DNA from: Clostridium sp. M62/1
Lineage (GTDB): Bacteria > Bacillota > Clostridia > Lachnospirales > Lachnospiraceae
Reading direction: 5' to 3'
Length of the DNA stretch: 64,000 nt
NCBI RefSeq assembly: GCF_020736365.1
Contig: NZ_CP085988.1
Span: forward strand, 2,672,001-2,736,000
The notes below the pieces were generated by a model. The model saw only the letters and a list, made by a program, of their open reading frames with translations, was not told the DNA's origin and did not search any database. The position numbers and the translations under genes are program-made. Shown here piece after piece: positions 15,294-25,544 of the stretch. The number at the start of each line of letters is the position of its first letter. Within the stretch, counting starts at the first letter, position 1.

Positions 15294-17675
15294 CTATCTG
15301 TCTTTAAATATGTCTGCCACAGCCTGCACAATTTTCACAAACACATTCCAGATCCGCTGCAGGGGACCCTCCTCCTTCTGGGAAGCAGCCTCCAGATCCG
15401 CTGTGTCATCCCCCAGGGCTTCCTCATCGATCTCGTCCGTCCTCAGCACAATCTGGATACTGTGAGGCGACGGGTTCTTTCCGGATGTGAAGGATACCAG
15501 AGGCGCCTCCGGATCCATGTTGAGAAAATTATTTTCCTCCTCATATTTGTCGAGCTGTTCGTCCAGCGTGTTCTTCATATTTCGGCTGGCCGACCTGACG
15601 TTTTTCAGATTTTCGATTGCCGTCAGGCTGTTTCCCAGGAGGCTCTGCATCCCAGAGAGCGTCTGCCTTGTGCCGTTGTCCAGAGAATCTCCCGCTGCCG
15701 TCAGCGTGTCATTGACAATCCTGAGAACCCTCTCCGTACTCCCCATGGTTCTGGACAGCCGGTTCAGAAACTCCTCTGTGGCTCCCAGGGCGTCAAGCAT
15801 GGAGGGAACATAGCTGTCCACGGTATCGATGAGCACTCTCGAATCATCCAGAAGGTTCACCAGCTGATCCGTGCAGCTTCTCAGCTCATTGACCGTTTTT
15901 GCGGTATCCTCTCCTGCCTCTCCCACCAGACTGCACAGACCGCCTATCCTTTGCATCAGGGCCCCGGCCTTCGCGATTGTCTCGTCTGAACTTCCCAGAA
16001 TCTCCTTTATCTTCTGCAAAAGAGCAGCCACATCGGCGCTGTAGGCAGTTCCAGGAAGTGTCTCCAGGTCTGCCTCCACCTCGTCTGCGTACTCCGAAAG
16101 TTCGTCCTGCCACTCCTCAAAGCTCGCGTCATTATCGCCTCCGGACCCGGGTTCTCCCGACGGTCCGGTCTTTTCCTCCTCAAAGAGAACCCCATCCTCT
16201 TCCAGGGAAAACGCCTGAACTTCCCTCTCATTTGAAGCCGCATTTCCCGGCGTAGCCTTTCCCGGCACATCGCCCTTATGGCCTGTATTGCCCTCTTCTG
16301 TTTCATCGTCCCTTTGGCCGCCGCTTTCCCTGTCATACCGGAAGGAATCTGCATGCTCAAGGGCCTCCTCAAGTTCCTCCCAGTCATCAGCGGCAGCTTC
16401 CCGGCTGGCGCCTGCCCCGGCACTCATCTGGGCAAGGATTGTCAAAAGTTCCTCAATCTGGGCGGATTTTCTGGCTATCTCCCCTGCAATCTGCCTCTGC
16501 TCCTCCTGGGTGATCCCTGCCCCAATCTGCTCTGACGCGGTTTCCAGGGAATTTCTGAGGGACTTCAGCCGGTCGTAGAGATCGTCCAGCTCATCCTGCA
16601 TATCCCCCATTGTATTGTAAATGGAGCGGACGTTGTCATTGATGTCCGTCACGGCATTCTGCGCTGTTTCCAAATAGGGAATCAGGCTGGTAGTCTGCTC
16701 GGTGAGGGATGCCAGATCATTCAGCGCCTGGACGGACCCCTCTTCCAGGGCTTTCCGGCTGGCGGAGAGCACCTTGCGTCCCTGCTCCAGACTGCCCATT
16801 CCGCCCTGCAGCTCCTTCACGCCGCTCTCCATCGCCTCAAAGGCGCCTAACAGCTCATCGAAGCTCTCATACAGCTCATCCCCGCTTTCCCGCCATGTAT
16901 CCTTGGCCTCCTTCAGATCGGCGATATGGTCAAAGGCATCGGCCGTCCCCGGCACCATCATCATGACAATTCCCGCGCTCTCAAAGCTGTCCGTGCCGAG
17001 CCTTACCGTGTAGTCCCCCTCCTCTCCCGGCAGGGCCAGAAACACAGCTGCGGAAGAATTTCCCACAGACTGAAGCTGGGCGCCGGGAGCGTCGACGCTG
17101 TAGCATTTCGACAGGTCGGCCGGAACGGCAACCATCAGCATCAGGTTATTTCTGAAGTAGGCCGCAGCCTTCTTGTTGGGCGTGGCCTTCACATGAATCT
17201 CCACCAGACCGGACGCTCCGTTCAGCGTTTTCGGTTCCGCCTCCAGGCCATTCAGTTTATAGGATACGTCAAATTTCCACGGAAGCTCCATCTGCCCCTC
17301 CGGCAGGGTGCACTGGTAATAGAACCTCTGATTCCTGTCGGGAAAGGTCCACGTTACACTGCCGTCTTTTAGAACCGGCTGGGCGCCGTCCGTCATGTTG
17401 ATTACCTTTTCGTATGTACCATAGTCTGTATAATCCGTCACTCCGTTTGTGGTGCAGCCCTTGACTACGTTCATCTGCGTCTCTTTTCCATAGTAGTCCA
17501 GGTTCACATACATGGTTTCGTCCACCTGTACCCGCGGAGCAGCTCCGTAAGCTGAAAAGGGTATAGCTGTCACAAGCATGACGGCCGCCATGCACGACGC
17601 GAGCAGGCGTTTCCCTGCACGGGAGCTGCCCTTAAAAAGCAGCCGGATTCTGAATCTTGTGAATCTATTTTTCAT
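15294..17675 (-). CDS. Secreted coiled-coil protein linked to an MMPL transporter
   Basis: 793 residues. Residues ~20-45 are a signal peptide or anchor (ASCMAAVMLVTAIPFSAYGA). Residues ~50-260 form a beta-rich extracellular domain, then long helical segments with heptads (~265-400 and ~520-730) are split by an acidic, low-complexity linker (~405-530). The end is an amphipathic helix. I see no enzymatic motif. Its ATG lies inside the last codons of the MMPL gene with AGAAGGAGG, so the two are co-translated and probably work as one envelope system (inference). No family name is claimed. Confidence 0.8.
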   Translation of the reverse strand: MKNRFTRFRIRLLFKGSSRAGKRLLASCMAAVMLVTAIPFSAYGAAPRVQVDETMYVNLDYYGKETQMNVVKGCTTNGVTDYTDYGTYEKVINMTDGAQPVLKDGSVTWTFPDRNQRFYYQCTLPEGQMELPWKFDVSYKLNGLEAEPKTLNGASGLVEIHVKATPNKKAAAYFRNNLMLMVAVPADLSKCYSVDAPGAQLQSVGNSSAAVFLALPGEEGDYTVRLGTDSFESAGIVMMMVPGTADAFDHIADLKEAKDTWRESGDELYESFDELLGAFEAMESGVKELQGGMGSLEQGRKVLSASRKALEEGSVQALNDLASLTEQTTSLIPYLETAQNAVTDINDNVRSIYNTMGDMQDELDDLYDRLKSLRNSLETASEQIGAGITQEEQRQIAGEIARKSAQIEELLTILAQMSAGAGASREAAADDWEELEEALEHADSFRYDRESGGQRDDETEEGNTGHKGDVPGKATPGNAASNEREVQAFSLEEDGVLFEEEKTGPSGEPGSGGDNDASFEEWQDELSEYADEVEADLETLPGTAYSADVAALLQKIKEILGSSDETIAKAGALMQRIGGLCSLVGEAGEDTAKTVNELRSCTDQLVNLLDDSRVLIDTVDSYVPSMLDALGATEEFLNRLSRTMGSTERVLRIVNDTLTAAGDSLDNGTRQTLSGMQSLLGNSLTAIENLKNVRSASRNMKNTLDEQLDKYEEENNFLNMDPEAPLVSFTSGKNPSPHSIQIVLRTDEIDEEALGDDTADLEAASQKEEGPLQRIWNVFVKIVQAVADIFKDR

Positions 17676-19902
17676 GGCTGAAAGGCCTCCTTCTCTGTTT
17701 CCTGCATTTTTCTTCCTGGCCGCTTTCTTCTGTCTCTGCCTCTCTCCCTTTCCTTCTTCTCAGAAGTCTTCGGAGTCTGTCAAACTCATTATCCATTAAG
17801 ATGTCATCGAACAGGACCAGAAACGCCGGCATCAGCGTCAGCACCAGAAGCATGCTGAGGACTGCTCCCCTTCCGATCAGATGGCCCAGATCTCCGATGG
17901 CCGCCACAGTGGAAATGAAATGTACCGTATAGCCCACAATCGTCAGGATGGAGCCGGAGGTGAGGACAGCCGGAATACTGCGGTTCAAAGCCATTATGGC
18001 CGCCTGTTTCTTGTCGGCCTCCTTCCTGCAGTCCAGATAGTTGCTGGTAGTGAGAATCGCGTAGTCCACCGTCGCCCCCAGCTGGATGCAGCTCACGATA
18101 ATATATCCCATGAATATCATGGTGTCCCCTGCAATATAGGGGACAGCCATATTAATGAAAATGGCGATCTCAATGGGTATCATGATAATCACCGGTATAA
18201 TCAGTGATTTAAAGCTGAACATTACCACCAGAAACACGCAGATCAGCGACAGTACATTGACTCTGTCATAGTCCTTTGTGATGGTAGCTTCAATATCCTG
18301 GGTGGACGGCGTCGTGCCCACCAGGTAGGAGTCCTTCGGATAATACTTCTTCATAATAGCCTGGATCTCGTCGGAGCATCGATATGCCAGCTCACTCTCC
18401 CCCTTTGTTCTCACATAGATCAGGATTCTCGAATACCCGTTTTTGTGGAGCAGCTCTGTCATGGAGCGGGGCAGAAATTCCTCCGGCACCCCGGCCGGCA
18501 GAGTCCCCGCCATGGAAGTCACGGACTTGGTGTAGGGAAGTGCTTCCACCTCGTCTGAAAACGCCTTTTCCGTCACCAGGGAGGAATCTGGAACCAGGGC
18601 AATCATCATATTGCTGCGGCCGAATTTTCCATTGATAAGCTGCTCATCCTCATAGACCTTCGTCCCCTCGCTGTTGCCCACTGCCTCGTTTCCAAAGAGG
18701 AAGGAGTTCATGCCCTGAGCCGTGTAGGCCGGGACTGTGACAATGGCCACAAAGATAAGAACGCCCTTTCTCATGCTGTAAATTCTCCGGCTCAGGCGGT
18801 CAAATTCCGGCAGGAACGGACGATGGGCCGTCCTCTCTATGAGAACCGTTGTCCTCAGAATCATGGCGGGCATGAAGAGCACCACCGTCAGAAGGCTTAA
18901 GACAATTCCCTTGGCCAGTACAATTCCCATGTCAAAACCGATGCTGAATTTCATAAAGGTCAGCACAATGAATCCCACAATCGTCGTCAGGCTGCTGGCA
19001 AAGATGGATCGGAGGGCCTCGTCGATGGCATTTCTGAGGGCCTCTGTCTGAGAAAGCCCCTTCTTCTTCTCCCTGGTGAAGGCATGGATCAGAAAGATGG
19101 AATAGTCCATGGAAACAGCCAGCTGCAGAACTGCCGACACGCTGTCCGTCAGAAAAGAAACCTCCCCCAGAAAAATATTCGTCCCCTTATTGATGACAAT
19201 GGCAACCCCCATGATGGTGAGATAGAGCACAGGCTCAAACCAAGAATTGGTGGTTATGCACAGGATCACGAAGATCATGATCACTCCCAGCGTCAGGATC
19301 ATGGCCATCTCTCTCGTTACATTCTCCTCCAGGGACTTGTTCTGAACAGCCATTCCGGTGAAGTATCCCTTGTCCCCCAGGATTTTCTCCATCTCATCGA
19401 TGGCCCTGGACGTCCTCTTGTCCGTATCCCCCTCCACGAAGGTCACGTCCATGACGGCAGAGCCGTCCTTGTAGTAGTCGGCAATGTCGTCTCCGTCGAT
19501 AAAACTGTCCGCTGAAAATACATCGGTTTCCGTATCCAGCCACAGAATCTGGTCCACACCGTCCACTGCCTCCAGCTGATCCTTGTACTGCTTCGCCTGG
19601 TAGAGGGTAACCCCGTCAATCATGATCCGCGCCGTGCCGGGATAACCAAATTTCTCCTCCATCAGATCCAGTCCCTGCTTGGACTGTACCGTGTCGGGCA
19701 GATACTCTGTCAGGTCATAGTTTACCTCCACAAAGGGAGCTGCCACCGCTGATATGAGGACAGCGATCAGAAACAGCTTTTCAATAATCCGGTTCTTTTC
19801 AATAATAAAGTCAGGAAGGCGGAATTTTTTTCTCTCTCCTTCCAGCTCCCCTGCAGGCTTCAAACCTTTTATTTTTATTGCTCGTATGAATCTCCGTATC
19901 AT
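17665..19902 (-). CDS. RND-superfamily MMPL transporter
   Basis: 745 residues, with the expected duplicated layout: TM1, a ~170-residue extracellular loop, five membrane segments, then the same again. The proton-relay aspartates are visible as SMDYSIFLIHAF in the first half and GATVDYAILTTSNY in the second. Family members export lipids or hydrophobic compounds using the proton gradient. I prefer the ATG at 19902 (AGGAG nine bases before) over the ATG at 19926, which lacks a ribosome site. It is the middle gene of the envelope operon under the TetR-linked promoter. Confidence 0.92.
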   Translation of the reverse strand: MIRRFIRAIKIKGLKPAGELEGERKKFRLPDFIIEKNRIIEKLFLIAVLISAVAAPFVEVNYDLTEYLPDTVQSKQGLDLMEEKFGYPGTARIMIDGVTLYQAKQYKDQLEAVDGVDQILWLDTETDVFSADSFIDGDDIADYYKDGSAVMDVTFVEGDTDKRTSRAIDEMEKILGDKGYFTGMAVQNKSLEENVTREMAMILTLGVIMIFVILCITTNSWFEPVLYLTIMGVAIVINKGTNIFLGEVSFLTDSVSAVLQLAVSMDYSIFLIHAFTREKKKGLSQTEALRNAIDEALRSIFASSLTTIVGFIVLTFMKFSIGFDMGIVLAKGIVLSLLTVVLFMPAMILRTTVLIERTAHRPFLPEFDRLSRRIYSMRKGVLIFVAIVTVPAYTAQGMNSFLFGNEAVGNSEGTKVYEDEQLINGKFGRSNMMIALVPDSSLVTEKAFSDEVEALPYTKSVTSMAGTLPAGVPEEFLPRSMTELLHKNGYSRILIYVRTKGESELAYRCSDEIQAIMKKYYPKDSYLVGTTPSTQDIEATITKDYDRVNVLSLICVFLVVMFSFKSLIIPVIIMIPIEIAIFINMAVPYIAGDTMIFMGYIIVSCIQLGATVDYAILTTSNYLDCRKEADKKQAAIMALNRSIPAVLTSGSILTIVGYTVHFISTVAAIGDLGHLIGRGAVLSMLLVLTLMPAFLVLFDDILMDNEFDRLRRLLRRRKGREAETEESGQEEKCRKQRRRPFSHEK

Positions 19903-20003
19903 AGTCAGAATCTCCTGCCTTGTCATAGTTCGCTGTCTCTATTATGCCCGCCGCTGTCTTCCATCCGTTTCAGAATGAACCGCGTATCAGCAGCAGGCCC
20001 CGT

Positions 20004-20936
20004 CTACCTCATGAAAATGACCATATAGTAATCGCGCCCGCCGTCCTCCCTGTGGGCAATGCCCATTTCGCTGTAGTAATCGGGTCTGTCCTTCCTCTTT
20101 TTGGCATCCTCCTGCAGGTCGAGGATCTTTTCCTCCGCCTCGTCCGCCCCGTCTGCATTCCGGATGTATACTTCCATGGAGCGGCGGCCGCTGTTGTATC
20201 CGATCGCCTTCAGATAGTCAGAAAGCTCACCCTCACCGGGAATATTCCCGTTTCCATAGCCCTTGTCTCTGGCGGCCTCCAGGCGGTGCTCTGCGATTTC
20301 TGTGAGCTTTCCGCTGATAACGTAACTGGCATCCTTATCGTAATTGCGTTTTTCATCCTCGTAATAGTCCTCATCCTCGTCGCCGTCGAAGCTGTCCAGC
20401 TTCATCTCATTTAAGTTTGACGCCAGATTCTGGCAGGCCTCGTCATAAAAGCCGATCTCAAAGCTTCCGCCGCCTGAATTCTTCGTCTTTCTGGCGCTCT
20501 CCACTCTCCCGCTGTCTGCAAAGGCATAGACTGTCTCTCCCTGGGTCATATGGCCGGTCTGCATTGCACCGCTCTCCCTGAAATAGTAGCTGGCGCCGTC
20601 AATGGTTCTCCATCCCACAGCCATAGCCCCCGAGGGGTCCAGATAATACCAGTATCCCTCTGTATTCAGCCACCCTGTTTTCATCAGGCCGTCCTCGCCA
20701 AACCAGTACCACTTTCCGTCAATCAGCTGCCACCCGGGAGAAACACTCTGTCCCTGCTGGTTCACGTACCGTACCCCCGACGCGTCTGATATCCAGCTGT
20801 AGCCTTCCGCCGCCAGAGCCGTGCCGGCACCTAAGACCGCCAGAGCCGACACTGCCGCAGTGAACCAGACTGAACCCCATCTGAACTTCCTGTATGTTTC
20901 TGCCCCTGTTTTTCTCTTCCTTTTGCCCCTTTTCAT
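20004..20936 (-). CDS. Secreted protein with choline-binding-type cell-wall repeats
   Basis: 310 residues. An Arg/Lys-rich start and hydrophobic segment (~25-45, ending ALAAEG) form a long signal peptide. Residues ~50-135 carry about four repeats of the WQLIDGKWYWFGEDGLMKTGW type, as in cell-wall-binding repeats. The C-terminal ~170 residues are acidic and lack a recognised domain. GAGGAGG sets the ATG at 20936. It is the first gene behind the minus-strand promoter and probably supplies the wall-anchored part of the MMPL module (inference). Confidence 0.85.
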   Translation of the reverse strand: MKRGKRKRKTGAETYRKFRWGSVWFTAAVSALAVLGAGTALAAEGYSWISDASGVRYVNQQGQSVSPGWQLIDGKWYWFGEDGLMKTGWLNTEGYWYYLDPSGAMAVGWRTIDGASYYFRESGAMQTGHMTQGETVYAFADSGRVESARKTKNSGGGSFEIGFYDEACQNLASNLNEMKLDSFDGDEDEDYYEDEKRNYDKDASYVISGKLTEIAEHRLEAARDKGYGNGNIPGEGELSDYLKAIGYNSGRRSMEVYIRNADGADEAEEKILDLQEDAKKRKDRPDYYSEMGIAHREDGGRDYYMVIFMR

Positions 20937-21045
20937 AGGCCGCCTCCTCACTTTCGCCGTGCTGTTAAAGTCTCTCCTCCCCTGGCACTCCAGTGGGTGG
21001 AGGTAATTTCAACACAGTATATGTTATCAGACATTATTCTATTAA

Positions 21046-21074
21046 TTGACATGTGTTGATTTATGAGCTATAAT
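21046..21074 (+). promoter_or_regulatory. Consensus sigma-A promoter reading toward the TetR gene
   Basis: TTGACA, 17 bases, TATAAT: a perfect consensus. It would give a leader of about 285 bases before the tetR-family ATG at 21366. It faces and overlaps the minus-strand promoter. Confidence 0.75.
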
Positions 21075-21076
21075 AA

Positions 21077-21105
21077 ATTATACTCACATCGGTAATTTTT
21101 GACAA
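21077..21105 (-). promoter_or_regulatory. Sigma-A promoter of the cell-wall-repeat/MMPL operon
   Basis: On the minus strand TTGTCA, 17 bases, TATAAT. The two -10 boxes of the opposing promoters form the palindrome TATAAT-AA-ATTATA (21069-21082), so each start site falls in the other promoter. The TetR protein may bind here (inference). Confidence 0.75.
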
Positions 21106-21365
21106 TAGTCAGTTTTTAACACTAAGATTATTAATATACATTTTTTATTCTTATGTCTATTAATAAATTTTATTTCCTGATTTTTCTAATAAAAGGCAAT
21201 GCAGAATCCCGCAGGAGACGTCCGGGCCGTACGCCGGTGTCAGACGCGAAGAGCAGACGGCAGGCGGCTGTCCAGGATGATAATAGATAAGGCAAGACTA
21301 ACGGAGCGGACAGGGAGGAACTGCAGAGTCGGGCAGAATCAAAAAATAAAAAAGGAGCGTTTGCC

Positions 21366-21983
21366 ATGAAGGAAGAAAATCTTGATCGCAGAATACGGAA
21401 AACGAGAAAGGTGATTCGGGAGTGTCTCACCGAACTTCTGAAGGAAAAGCGGATTCAGGATATCACAGTCCGCGAGATTGCGGAGAAGGCAGACATTAAC
21501 AGGGGAACCTTTTACCTCCATTATAAGGATATCTTTGATCTGATGGAACAGATTGAAAACGAACTGCTGGAGGAGTTAGAGGAGGTTTTAAGGCGGTACC
21601 GTGCTTCTGACCTTCTGACCAATCCGGCCGTGGTTTTCACGGAGGTTTTTCATCTTGTAAAGGAAAACAGCGGCATGGTCAGTATTCTCATCGGTGAAAA
21701 TGGCGATATTAATTTTGTAAACCGGCTTAAGGATATTGTGCGCGAGAAATGTCTGAGGGACTGGATGGAGCTGTTCCGTCCGGAAGTTGCTAAGGAAGAG
21801 GGCGTCTGCCAGGGCAGCTCTGCCTTTGAGGCCTACTATGCCTTCACTGTCACCGGCTGTATCGGGCTCGTTCAGTACTGGCTGGATTCCGGGCTCAAAG
21901 AATCCCCGGAGGAGCTGGCCTCACTGACAGAGCAGATTATCCTGAAAGGGATCCGGATGTTTGAAAAGGAGCCTGACGCCTAA
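21366..21983 (+). CDS. TetR/AcrR-family transcriptional regulator
   Basis: 205 residues. The N-terminal helix-turn-helix is typical: RKVIRECLTELLKEKRIQDITV, then REIAEKADINRGTFYLHYKDIFDL. The C-terminal ligand domain resembles the group found with DhaS-like regulators (FTVTGCIGLVQYWLDSGLKESPEEL). AAAGGAG precedes the ATG. It is divergent from the cell-wall-repeat/MMPL operon and is the likely repressor of that operon, as is common for MMPL exporters (inference). Confidence 0.93.
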   Translation: MKEENLDRRIRKTRKVIRECLTELLKEKRIQDITVREIAEKADINRGTFYLHYKDIFDLMEQIENELLEELEEVLRRYRASDLLTNPAVVFTEVFHLVKENSGMVSILIGENGDINFVNRLKDIVREKCLRDWMELFRPEVAKEEGVCQGSSAFEAYYAFTVTGCIGLVQYWLDSGLKESPEELASLTEQIILKGIRMFEKEPDA

Positions 21984-22049
21984 TAGACGCCGGCTCCTCT
22001 TCCTGTGAGGGCCGCATCTGCAGCCGGGCTTCGCCTTTTTCTGCCAGCC

Positions 22050-22463
22050 CTATGGATCTTCTTTTATATCTGCCTCTTTTATATCTTCTTTTATATCTGC
22101 TTCCGTTATTGCTGCGTCTCTGCTCTCTGGCTCCTCTTCCTCCACGAATCGGGCCAGCATATCAATAAATTCCCGGTTATTCGGTTTTTCCTTCAGCTCT
22201 CTGCCTGCAACTAGGTTCAGCAGTTCTCTGTCTCCATATTTCCATATAACCTCTATCACAGTCCTTATATCTCTTTCCACACATTTGACTGTCGTATTAT
22301 TTTCCAGGGCCACCTCAAGATAAACGCCCTTCGTGATATAGAGCAGCAGCCTTCTGTCTTTTATACTTTTTGTCACCGCAGCTACGGTAAAATGAAATCC
22401 TATATAAGATCCGTTAGCCCCAAGCCGTCTGATAAGATGTTCTACTTTTTTTGCTGTTTTCAT
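22050..22463 (-). CDS. Stand-alone Spo0A-type C-terminal DNA-binding domain protein
   Basis: 137 residues. Residues ~5-108 match the Spo0A effector fold by pattern: LIRRLGANGSYIGFHFTVAA, then LYITKGVYLEVA, the recognition region TTVKCVERDIRTVIEVIW, and KPNNREFIDMLARF (compare the Spo0A signature of a VER.IR helix and KPTN.EFI). There is no receiver domain, so phosphorylation control is absent. The tail is acidic and contains a 9-residue repeat (EADIKEDIK). GGGAG places the ATG at 22463, although the frame is open to 22577. It could compete for or adjust Spo0A boxes (inference). Confidence 0.8.
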   Translation of the reverse strand: MKTAKKVEHLIRRLGANGSYIGFHFTVAAVTKSIKDRRLLLYITKGVYLEVALENNTTVKCVERDIRTVIEVIWKYGDRELLNLVAGRELKEKPNNREFIDMLARFVEEEEPESRDAAITEADIKEDIKEADIKEDP

Positions 22464-22740
22464 CACCATTCTCCCTATTTCTTTATTCCACAGCAAAATA
22501 TACCCTGATAACGTATGGGAACACAAGAAAATAGCTTCTACATTTTCCGACAGGCAGCGTCGGATTTTGTAGAACAAATCTGCTTGACATGTCTGTAATC
22601 TTTGATTTTAAGAAATGGACTTCTGAATTTTCAAAATATGATCCAAATTTGGCTAATATAATTATACTGGATTTCCCGCAAAAATCAATCCTGTTTTTTC
22701 ATCCCTCCTGTTCTTTTTTTCATTCATCCCTGCACAGCAG
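22464..22740. other. Intergenic region upstream of the Spo0A-domain gene
   Basis: AT-rich. On the minus strand TTGAAA and TAAAAT with an 18-base spacer (around 22610-22640) are a possible sigma-A promoter for the Spo0A-domain gene. I see no frame or RNA gene. Confidence 0.4.
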
Positions 22741-22769
22741 CAGACAGCCTTCCGCCGGAAGGCTGTCTG
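22741..22769 (-). terminator. valS terminator hairpin
   Basis: CAGACAGCCTTCC pairs with GGAAGGCTGTCTG around three bases, 33 bases past the valS stop. The T run is weak. Confidence 0.6.
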
Positions 22770-22801
22770 TCTCTTCTGACCGGGCTTTGGCATGCCTCTC
22801 C

Positions 22802-25453
22802 CTACTTTGCAAGCTGGGAAAGACGCTCCTTCACCTGTTCCATCATCTGTGTGTACTTCTCGAGCTTCGCTCTCTCCTCGGCTATCTTTGCCTCAGGCGC
22901 GCGGCTGACAAATTTTTCATTGTTCAGCATTCCGTTTACACGGGCAAGCTCCTTCGTAAGTCTCTCTTCCTCCTTTGTGAGCCTCTCGATCTCCTTTTCA
23001 ATGTCTACCAGCTCCGCAAAGGGCATATAAATTGCAGCGTTGGGGATGACTGCTGAAACTGCATCGTCTGCAATTCCTTCTTTATCCTTCTGAAGATATA
23101 CTTCGCTTGCATATCCCAGGGTTGCAAAGAATACCTTGCTGTGTTCAAAAATTCCAAGAAGGGCCTCGTCGTTGGAAACCACATAGACCTTTGCCTTCTT
23201 GCTCGGCGGCACATTCATGGATGTGCGGACATTTCGGATGGCGCGCACAGCCTCCTTGATGGTCTCCACTGCATGCTCCTCCTCGGCGAAGCTCCACTCC
23301 TCCTTAAATACCGGCCAGGAGGAAATCATAATGGAAGGCTCCTCGTCCTGAAGATTGCAGAAGATCTCCTCTGTAATAAACGGCATATAGGGGTGCAGAA
23401 GCTTTAAGGACTGGATGAGAACCGTCTTTAAGGTCCAGATGGCCGCTGCCTTCGTGGTGTCCTCGTCACTGTAAAGGCGGGGCTTCACCATCTCAATATA
23501 CCAGTCGCAGAACTCCTCCCAGATAAAGTCGTAAACCTTCTGGAGGGCAATTCCCAGCTCATATTTGTCCATATTTTCGGTAACATCCTTTGCCAGGGTG
23601 TTTACCTTGGAGAGAATCCAGCGGTCTGCCATGGTCAGCTCAGACAGGGATGCCAGAGCTTTCGGCGCCTTCTCAATGTTCATCATAATAAAGCGGGAGG
23701 CATTCCATACCTTGTTTGCGAAGTTCCTGCTGGCCTCCACTCTCTCCCAGTAGAAGCGCATGTCATTTCCCGGAGCATTTCCTGTCATCAGGGTCATCCT
23801 GAGGGCGTCTGCACCGTACTTGTCAATGACCTCCAGCGGATCGATTCCGTTTCCCAAGGACTTGCTCATCTTGCGGCCCTGGGAGTCTCTTACAAGGCCG
23901 TGGATCAGAACGGTGTGGAACGGCTCCTTTCCTGTCTGCTCAAGGCCTGAGAATACCATACGGATAACCCAGAAGAAAATAATATCATAGCCTGTCACCA
24001 GCACATCCGTCGGGTAGAAGTACTCGTACTCCGGCGTGGACTCAGGCCAGCCCAGTGTGGAGAACGGCCAGAGGGCGGAGGAGAACCAGGTGTCCAGCGT
24101 ATCCTCGTCCTGGGTCAGATGGGTGCAGCCGCATTTCGGACACTTCTCCGGCATCTTTTTGGCTACCGTCATCTCACCGCACTCGTCACAGTAGTATGCA
24201 GGAATCCTGTGTCCCCACCAGAGCTGTCTGGAGATACACCAGTCGCGGATTCCCTCCAGCCAGTGGAGATACGTCTTTCCGAAGCTCTCCGGAACGAATT
24301 TCAGTCTGCCGGATTTCAGCGCCTCCACAGCCGGCTTTGCCATCTCGTCCATCTTCACAAACCACTGGGGCTTTACCATAGGCTCCACCGTTGTCTTGCA
24401 GCGGTCGTGGGTGCCTACGTTGTGGGAATGGGGAACGGTCTTCACCAGCAGCCCCTGTTCTTTTAAATCCTCCACCATGGCCTTTCTGGCCTCATAGCGA
24501 TCCATGCCGAAATATTTTCCGGGCACATTGATGGTGGCATCGTCGTTCATAATGCAGATCTCCGGCAGGTTGTGGCGCTTTCCAACCTCGAAGTCGTTGG
24601 GGTCGTGGGCCGGGGTGATCTTCACGCAGCCGGTTCCGAATTCCTTGTCTACATATTCATCGGCAATTACAGGAATCTCCCTGTCTGTCAGCGGGAGCTT
24701 CAGCATCTTTCCGATCAGATCTTTGTAGCGCTCGTCCTCCGGGTTTACGGCAACGGCCGTATCTCCAAGCAGGGTCTCCGGACGAGTGGTGGCAATCTCC
24801 ACAAAGCGGCCTTCCTCCCCCACAATCGGGTAGTTGATATGCCAGAAGAAGCCGTCCTGCTCCTCATGCTCCACCTCTGCGTCGGAGATTGAGGTCTGAC
24901 ATACGGGACACCAGTTGATAATGCGGGAGCCCTTGTAAATATATCCCTTTTCATAGAGCTTTGTGAATACCTCCAGAACTGCGTCGGAGCATCCCTCGTC
25001 CATGGTAAACCGCTCTCTGTCCCAGTCTGCGGAGGAGCCTAACTTGTGGAGCTGCTTTACGATGCGGTTTCCATACTCCTCCTTCCACTCCCAGGCCTTT
25101 TCGAGGAATCCCTCGCGGCCCAGATCATGCTTGTCAATCCCCTCGCTCTTCAGCTTGTCGATTACCTTCACCTCTGTGGCAATGGCCGCATGATCGGTTC
25201 CCGGCTGCCAGAGGGCCTCGTATCCCTGCATCCTCTTATAACGGATTAAAATATCCTGCATGGTGTTGTCCAGGGCGTGTCCCATATGGAGCTGTCCTGT
25301 GATGTTTGGCGGCGGCATTACGATGGTGAAGGGCTTCTTTCCCTCCCTCTTTCCGCGCTCTGCATCTGCGTGGAAATATTTGCTGTCCAGCCACTTCTGG
25401 TACAGGCGATCCTCAATGTCCGCCGGGTTGTAGTTCTTTTCCAGTTCTTTCAT
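22802..25453 (-). CDS. valS: Valyl-tRNA synthetase
   Basis: Class I aminoacyl-tRNA synthetase, 883 residues, charging tRNA-Val with editing of threonine. The HIGH-type motif is in [18 protein letters not shown] near residue 58, the KMSKS motif is [14 protein letters not shown] near 530, and an editing domain lies between, with a zinc-like Cys cluster (CDECGE...CPKCGC) near 430. The C-terminal ~65 residues are the coiled-coil arm typical of ValRS. AAGGAG precedes the ATG. It is the second gene behind a T-box leader. Confidence 0.98.
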   Translation of the reverse strand: MKELEKNYNPADIEDRLYQKWLDSKYFHADAERGKREGKKPFTIVMPPPNITGQLHMGHALDNTMQDILIRYKRMQGYEALWQPGTDHAAIATEVKVIDKLKSEGIDKHDLGREGFLEKAWEWKEEYGNRIVKQLHKLGSSADWDRERFTMDEGCSDAVLEVFTKLYEKGYIYKGSRIINWCPVCQTSISDAEVEHEEQDGFFWHINYPIVGEEGRFVEIATTRPETLLGDTAVAVNPEDERYKDLIGKMLKLPLTDREIPVIADEYVDKEFGTGCVKITPAHDPNDFEVGKRHNLPEICIMNDDATINVPGKYFGMDRYEARKAMVEDLKEQGLLVKTVPHSHNVGTHDRCKTTVEPMVKPQWFVKMDEMAKPAVEALKSGRLKFVPESFGKTYLHWLEGIRDWCISRQLWWGHRIPAYYCDECGEMTVAKKMPEKCPKCGCTHLTQDEDTLDTWFSSALWPFSTLGWPESTPEYEYFYPTDVLVTGYDIIFFWVIRMVFSGLEQTGKEPFHTVLIHGLVRDSQGRKMSKSLGNGIDPLEVIDKYGADALRMTLMTGNAPGNDMRFYWERVEASRNFANKVWNASRFIMMNIEKAPKALASLSELTMADRWILSKVNTLAKDVTENMDKYELGIALQKVYDFIWEEFCDWYIEMVKPRLYSDEDTTKAAAIWTLKTVLIQSLKLLHPYMPFITEEIFCNLQDEEPSIMISSWPVFKEEWSFAEEEHAVETIKEAVRAIRNVRTSMNVPPSKKAKVYVVSNDEALLGIFEHSKVFFATLGYASEVYLQKDKEGIADDAVSAVIPNAAIYMPFAELVDIEKEIERLTKEEERLTKELARVNGMLNNEKFVSRAPEAKIAEERAKLEKYTQMMEQVKERLSQLAK

Positions 25454-25544
25454 TGTATTCTCCTTGTTTTCTTATTTTGCAGCCTCTGCCTGCTGCCTGT
25501 GCGGCCTTGCCCGCCTCTCCGGCGCCGGCCGCCCTGCATACCTG

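Noticed and set aside
14727..15989. 420-residue plus-strand frame
   Set aside because: It runs antisense across folC and the coiled-coil gene, lacks a ribosome site and shows no family pattern; GC-rich codon bias of the real genes keeps the frame open.
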